Source: Aureobasidium sp. EXF-3400
Taxonomy: Eukaryota > Ascomycota > Dothideomycetes > Dothideales > Saccotheciaceae
Assembly: GCA_024195585.1 (NCBI GenBank)
Contig: SWBL01000531.1
Span: forward strand, 1 to 24,037
Direction of reading: 5' to 3'
DNA length: 24,037 nucleotides
The notes beneath the pieces were generated by a model. That model had not been told where the DNA came from and did no database searches. It saw nothing but the letters and a program-made list of their open reading frames with translations. The translations under genes were made by a program, and so were the position numbers. This document shows positions 20,081 to 24,037 of the stretch, one piece after another (positions within the stretch are counted from its first letter, which is position 1; every line of letters begins with the position of its first letter).

Positions 20081-20757
20081 TGAAACCCTCTTTGCATTTG
20101 CTTCGGGTCGCTCAAAGATGTATTAGACGAGGATGATAGTGAAATACCTTTATAAGTCAAGAAATGCAACGTTTCTTAGTGTGTACACTGCTATTATTGT
20201 GTGCTGCGTGGGCGACCTTGACTGTGTTGTCTGGACGACAAGTCTAGTGAGTGATGCCAATTAGGATTTAGATTGATGACTTGTCGATCACTCAATCCGG
20301 ATGCGTCTATTTGAACACAATCATGTACATATCAGTCCCTCTTACTTCTTTAGCTTCACATCACGCTCGAGACAAGAAGTAAAGAAACACTCGAGAACTT
20401 GAAAAACACTGGAGAGGACCGCTGGTATGTAAAGAATACCGTTATGAGACCTTTCGCACTCGATATCATAACGGGCTCCAGTGACGTTTATCTCTCAGCC
20501 TCGATCGCCGAGCCAGCAAATCTCAAAAGGTTGAAGGTTTCGGTATAATCATACACGATGCGGACGCAAGGCTTGTGAGGTGGAGATGTGAATGATTAAC
20601 GTCCAGGATGGAGCTTGTCAAAATTCTCGATGCAGAGGATAAAACACAACAGAAATGAAGGAGTGCTAGTCGAACAGAACATAGATGTCCCTTTGCAATC
20701 ATGCTGATCAATCTTTGCTGTTGATACGACCCTACTCTTCTCGGATCGTGGTCTATC
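20081..20757. other. no gene recognised; possible upstream LINE remains
   Basis: Bases 20081-20520 show nothing definite. Bases 20523-20757 precede the RNase H relic and may be degraded LINE sequence, but no thumb or linker could be read. Confidence 0.4.
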
Positions 20758-21290
20758 GACTCTGCGACGCACCATTGATGAGCTGGGATTGGAGCCCATA
20801 CATTTGTGTGGGATGTTCCAAAGACGATTGAAAGAGCAGAGAACACGAATATTTACCAGACTGAGCTGGAAGCCATATGGGTAGCAATCAAGAACATACC
20901 ACAGGAGATCATTAGACGTGTGCGAGTAAGGGTGTTATCAGACAACCAGAGAGCTCTGAATAGCATCCAAGACCCAAATAGCAACGAGAATCCAAACCTG
21001 GTACTTAGATCAGCGAGAATATCAGCAAATCGACCTTCTCACTACACTAGGTGCCTAGCGGTGAGAACATCAAAGAAAATGAGAGAACAAATGAATTGGC
21101 CCAGGAAGTGACAAGAGACGCACAACTCCTACCTGCACCAGCACTTGCAGTAAGTGCACGGAGCAAAGACGGGAAGATGCCTCCAGAAGGTCGATATAGC
21201 ATTTTCACGAAAGAAGAAACAGAATGTACGACGTACTTTCTAGGACAGCAGCGATTGTCCTCGTCCAACTACGAACAAATATGTCACGAC
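20758..21290 (+). mobile_element. LINE RNase H relic with stops and a frameshift
   Basis: The frame from 20758 reads D-S-A-T-H-H, two TGA, then AGIGAHTFVWDVPKTIERAE, then TNIYQTELEAIWVAI (Glu box) and RVLSDNQRALNSI (Asp box) and NLVLRSARIS. Near 21045 the frame shifts: the next frame gives ENIKENERTNELAQEVTRDA, which lines up with the G-I-x-G-N-E-R-A-D end of RNase H. The spacing from the first Asp to A-G-I-G equals that in the RIP-mutated LINE at 6772-6388, and the boxes TNIY-T-L-A-I and DNQ-AL-SI are shared, so the two are related but clearly diverged. There is no strong RIP bias. Only this domain and a short tail survive; no 3' repeat tail was seen. Confidence 0.8.
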
Positions 21291-21529
21291 TAAATACCTA
21301 CCTACAAGATCGAGCCCTGGCTATCTCAAAATCGCCAAGCTCGGCCGCGTTTGAATGGCAGTGGTATCATTAGTTACAGCGCACTTGATGTTGAGGTAGT
21401 ATTATTTTCTACTCGACTGCGACATCTATGTACAAGGAATTTGAACACGTGTTGTATCCCCTCTCGATTGGTAGCGTGTCATAACAGTGCATAACTTTCT
21501 TGTCGGATCATGATGATCCACCGAGAGCC

Positions 21530-22350
21530 CTAGACTCGCACTAGGGGCTCAAATCCATCTATTCCAGCCATCCAGTCCACTCGAGGTCTAGCAGTCGAAA
21601 TGTAAGAGGGACATAAGATAGCAAGGGAGGTCCAGTGAGAGCTCTGAGATGGTAATTTTGGAATATCACAGTATGTTTTTGTTTTCTCCAAAGATAGTTG
21701 TGCTGATAGATGCTTTCTCATGTTCTCAACATTCATCGATATCATGCCTCGTTTCCGTCGTAGATCAAAGCTATCTGGTTGGAGAAAGAATCCTCGTCGC
21801 TGTTCTCCTCGGCGAAATCGATGGTTTCGGGTAGATCCTCCATAGGCATACGCTTGTGGCTGGCGTTTACCTGTACAGATACCGGCTAGTTTGGGTCGAT
21901 TTTGAAGGTACAAAGCAACTACCTGGTCAACTTCAAGCTTCTTGCGGAGCTTGATGGCTTTCATGTGTCCGCCGACCAGATTCACGAGCCCGATCTCCTT
22001 CTCCTGACCAATCATGTATGTTCTGCTCATAGCTTGAATTTCGCCGCCAGTATTCCAGTATGGGTCGACGTTGATGGTATAGCGAGCGTATGTCAAGTTG
22101 AGACCTCGACCACCAGTTTTCAGAGTCGCAATCAGGATCTTTATCGTGGGATCTGACTTGGACTTGTCGATGCTGGCGTTGCGAGCCTTCTTACTCATGT
22201 TGCCGTGCAGAGTGGTGTAGCCCCAACCCTCGAACTCACGAATTCTAGAGAGCATTGCCAGGAAGCTCTTCAGAAGTGACAACAGGAAGACATGACAGGC
22301 TCACGAGCAGTGCGGTGGCACTTGCAGCACTCGAAACGGCCGGCGAACAT
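21530..22350 (-). pseudogene. SNF2-family RING/helicase (Rad5/Rad16-type) remnant
   Basis: Reading down from ~22350: FECCKCHRTAREPVMSSCCH (22335-22276) resembles the first half of a RING finger. The frame then breaks and the C-terminal helicase lobe starts at once: SFLAMLSRIREFEGWGY, HGNMSKKAR, IKILIATLKTGGRGLNLTYA (motif V region), VDPYWNTGGEIQAMSRTYMI and GQEKE (motif VI region), KKLEVDQVVA. In complete proteins of this class the RING lies before lobe 2, separated by its second half and a linker, so a deletion plus frameshift has occurred. In motif VI (Q-A-x-x-R-x-x-R-x-G-Q) the second Arg is Met, which would harm ATP hydrolysis. Lobe 1 is not recognisable. The last ~115 residues to the stop at 21530 have no known match and may be read-through. 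Confidence 0.8.
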
Positions 22351-22479
22351 GTGGAAGATGGTACTCCGGCGGAGATCTCAACGTAACCACCAAAGACCAA
22401 ATCACGATCATGTTCACCCATTGTGCCGCGATCATTCTGGTTCTCTTCGATAGCATCGGGCTTTCTCAGCTCATCATCT

Positions 22480-22830
22480 ACGTCCTCAGCACCCTATCGA
22501 ATTTATCGATGATATCAGGAGATGCAGACATATCTGGTTGGATCCTGTTGGCAGCTTGTACCTGTGTACGAATACGCTATCTCCTCATAATAGACCTGGA
22601 AGCATAGTTCATGCAGATTGCAGTCTCGCCCGGGGCAGCATGTCTCTTGGTCGCTTTTTGAAGTCTGTCAGAATCGTCCAGCTCCAAGTAATCACAGGCT
22701 TCCAAAGGAACAAACAGAGGGTGTGCCGTCGTTTGGCGCGGAAGAGTGTGCATGGCCCGGATATGGAACTTGTGCTCTCAGATCAGCGAATCAATGTGCA
22801 TTTCAAAAGTTTCAGTTCTAAGGTGTTTTA
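22480..22830 (-). pseudogene. decayed coding stretch upstream of the SNF2 remnant
   Basis: One minus-strand frame of ~115 codons reads sensibly (HPLFVPLEACDYLELDDSDR, AICMNYASRSIMRR, PDIIDKFDRVLR) with a TGA near 22806 and TAG stops near 22590 and 22480. It lies directly upstream of the RING remnant on the same strand and could be part of the same decayed SNF2-RING gene, but I see no helicase motif in it. Its left neighbour, the gypsy gag, ends abruptly at 22838. Confidence 0.3.
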
Positions 22831-22837
22831 GACGTCG

Positions 22838-23632
22838 TTATTGACATGGTGGTCGAGAAGTTTGCAAGCAGAGCTTGTTCACACGGTTAGGGTCTCCGTA
22901 GGCGCGCTCTAGCACGCGAAGAACGTCGGGGTAGTCAGGTAGTTGGCATTCCCCTTCTAAGATAAAAGGGAGGATCTGGGCGTAGGCTTGTCCCTCTAGG
23001 CGGTTGGTAATATAGGACATTCTTTCACGGGCAGTGGGGAAGCGGTCGGCGTTGGTCTTCATTTTCTGATGTATTTTGGCTTGGAAGCGGCGGAAATCCT
23101 TGCGATCTCCGTCGAAGATTGCAGATTCAGGAAGTCGTTCAGAAAGGCGGGAGGAGGCAGATGGGGAAGCAGCAAGCGGAGCCTCTGCTGTCGTAGCAGC
23201 TGGTACAGCTTCAGCAGGCATAGCAGCGATGGGGACAGAGGCGGGGGTGGTTACAGCAGGAGTGGCTAACAGCGAGGCTTCTCTCAGCTGATGGCGCAGC
23301 TGAAAGATCTCCTCAGATTGTCTAGTGATTTGTGTATCCTGAGACTTGGTTGTACCAGACAGTTCATCTCTTGCGGACCTCATGTTCTGAAGGTCCCGTT
23401 CCAGTTCGGCGTTGCGCGTGCGAGCTGCGACAATATCCAGAGTCTTATTGTCCAGCTATTCTTGCAGTTCAGGCACCTCATTACTCAGGTGGGCCACCTG
23501 TGCGGCTTGGTTGGTTGCGCATTCGTGAAGTTCTCTAATACAGAGGTACCATGAGTCGGGATCGGCGGATACGAGTTCGGCGAAGTGTTGAGCGTTCTCA
23601 ACTCTCGCAGGGAGTTCGGGAAGGGCAGTCAT
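22838..23632 (-). pseudogene. Ty3/gypsy Gag, truncated, with an amber stop
   Basis: ATG at 23632 (MTALPELPARVENAQHFAEL) lies 40 bases inside the LTR end. A TAG at 23458-23456 interrupts the frame, which continues ([20 protein letters not shown]) through a coiled coil and an Ala/Pro-rich linker. It then enters the retrotransposon gag capsid region: [40 protein letters not shown] and [13 protein letters not shown], then [13 protein letters not shown]. Gag forms the virus-like particle of the retrotransposon. It stops at 22838 in the middle of the capsid region, so the rest of the capsid, the zinc knuckle and all of Pol are missing. TAG from CAG is a single C-to-T change at CpA. Strand and position relative to the LTR agree. 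Confidence 0.88.
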
Positions 23633-23671
23633 CGCGACAGGCAGCTGTTCCTTTAGGTAGGAGCTACGTAA

Positions 23672-23925
23672 TGTCACGGGGGCAGGTCGGGGGTACAGTG
23701 GAAGGAGCAGCTATGCAGATTACAGTAGTATTTAACAGGCTACCTACGGTCAGGCAGTGAAACTAGCAGGCCGGTTCAATGACAGGACGTAGCTCGAAGA
23801 GCTACACAGAAGCAGCACAGGTTTCATAATCATTCTCTGGCAGAACCTCGGTTCTGCAACTCACGTGACCCTGACAGGGCCACCCTGTCAGCCACAGCAC
23901 TGGTTGCAGGCGAGCGCCGTAACAC
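23672..23925 (-). repeat. gypsy 5' LTR, 254 bp
   Basis: On the minus strand it begins TGTTACGG (from 23925) and ends CCGTGACA (at 23672), a TG...CA pair forming 8-base terminal inverted repeats with one mismatch, placed 39 bases upstream of the gag ATG as in compact fungal gypsy elements. Inside are three perfect hairpins: 23872-23891 (8-bp stem TGACAGGG), 23841-23856 (7-bp stem CAGAACC) and 23789-23805 (7-bp stem GTAGCTC). The primer-binding site should follow at ~23671-23654, but I cannot match it to a tRNA. No second LTR is in the window. The borders are inferred from the termini, since no partner LTR is available for comparison. Confidence 0.65.
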
Positions 23926-24037
23926 CATAACTGTACCAGACTGCGGACTCTGACGGACTGCGAGATTATTCATCGAATTCATCAATTATTATTGTACTAC
24001 GAGCTGGAGCAGTGTCTCCTGGTGATTGTCGTGAATT
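23926..24037. other. flank outside the gypsy LTR
   Basis: AT-richer DNA up to the window end; no feature recognised. Any target-site duplication would start at 23926. Confidence 0.4.

Noticed and set aside
20717..20750. FAVDTTLLFSD reading, resembling the RT catalytic box FADD
   Set aside because: The RNase H frame overlaps its downstream part and is better supported by spacing and by the second LINE. An RT box so close to RNase H would leave no room for the thumb. Probably coincidence.
1..24037. CRISPR arrays, bacterial operons, ribosome binding sites, riboswitches
   Set aside because: The DNA is eukaryotic (spliceosomal intron, LINEs, RIP). No regularly spaced repeats or bacterial signals were found.

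Overview
The window looks like a repeat-rich, gene-poor (accessory) compartment of a filamentous ascomycete, most likely a Dothideomycete-type genome. The evidence is: a 59-nt spliceosomal intron with GTAAG and CAG borders; Tad1/I-type LINEs with endonuclease, RT and RNase H; a Ty3/gypsy gag with LTR; a Tc1/mariner relic; fungal TPR-CHAT, BTB and SNF2-RING fragments; and a block of about 8.7 kb with a textbook RIP (repeat-induced point mutation) pattern, in which TpA is very common and CpA/TpG nearly absent. The genus cannot be told from the sequence alone.

Layout. 1-~890: 3' part of a LINE ORF2 (+), little mutated. ~890-3058: no recognisable gene, a few weak small ORFs. 3059-4284 (-): the one gene that looks intact, a two-exon, 388-aa PD-(D/E)XK-like protein. 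4285-5502: non-coding, with a CG/TG microsatellite. 5503-~14250: RIP-mutated transposon block. It holds a LINE on the minus strand (3' tail at 5506), the 3' end of a second LINE on the plus strand (tail at 10073-10092), an unidentified ~2-kb plus-strand coding relic (~11.0-13.08 kb), and a mariner transposase relic on the minus strand (14142 to ~13080). 14658-16112 (-): broken TPR-CHAT gene. 17123-17476 (-): BTB-like fragment. 18622-19248 (-): unidentified ORF with one in-frame stop. ~19.6-20.1 kb: weak ORFs. 20758-~21290 (+): RNase H relic of another LINE. 21530-~22350, perhaps to 22830 (-): remnant of a Rad5/Rad16-type SNF2-RING ATPase. 22838-23925 (-): gypsy 5' LTR plus truncated gag.

How the parts fit. 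Apart from the PD-(D/E)XK gene, every recognisable coding region is broken by a stop, frameshift or internal deletion. No pathway or operon-like unit is seen. The most informative structure is a natural pair: the LINE copy at 272-736 escaped RIP, while the collinear copy at 7319-6858 (minus strand) is saturated with it, so the mutation spectrum can be read site by site. RIP-like or deamination-like changes also occur in the neighbouring TPR-CHAT gene, where the catalytic Cys codon reads as Tyr. All readings through RIP-mutated DNA were made by eye, so domain borders there are approximate.
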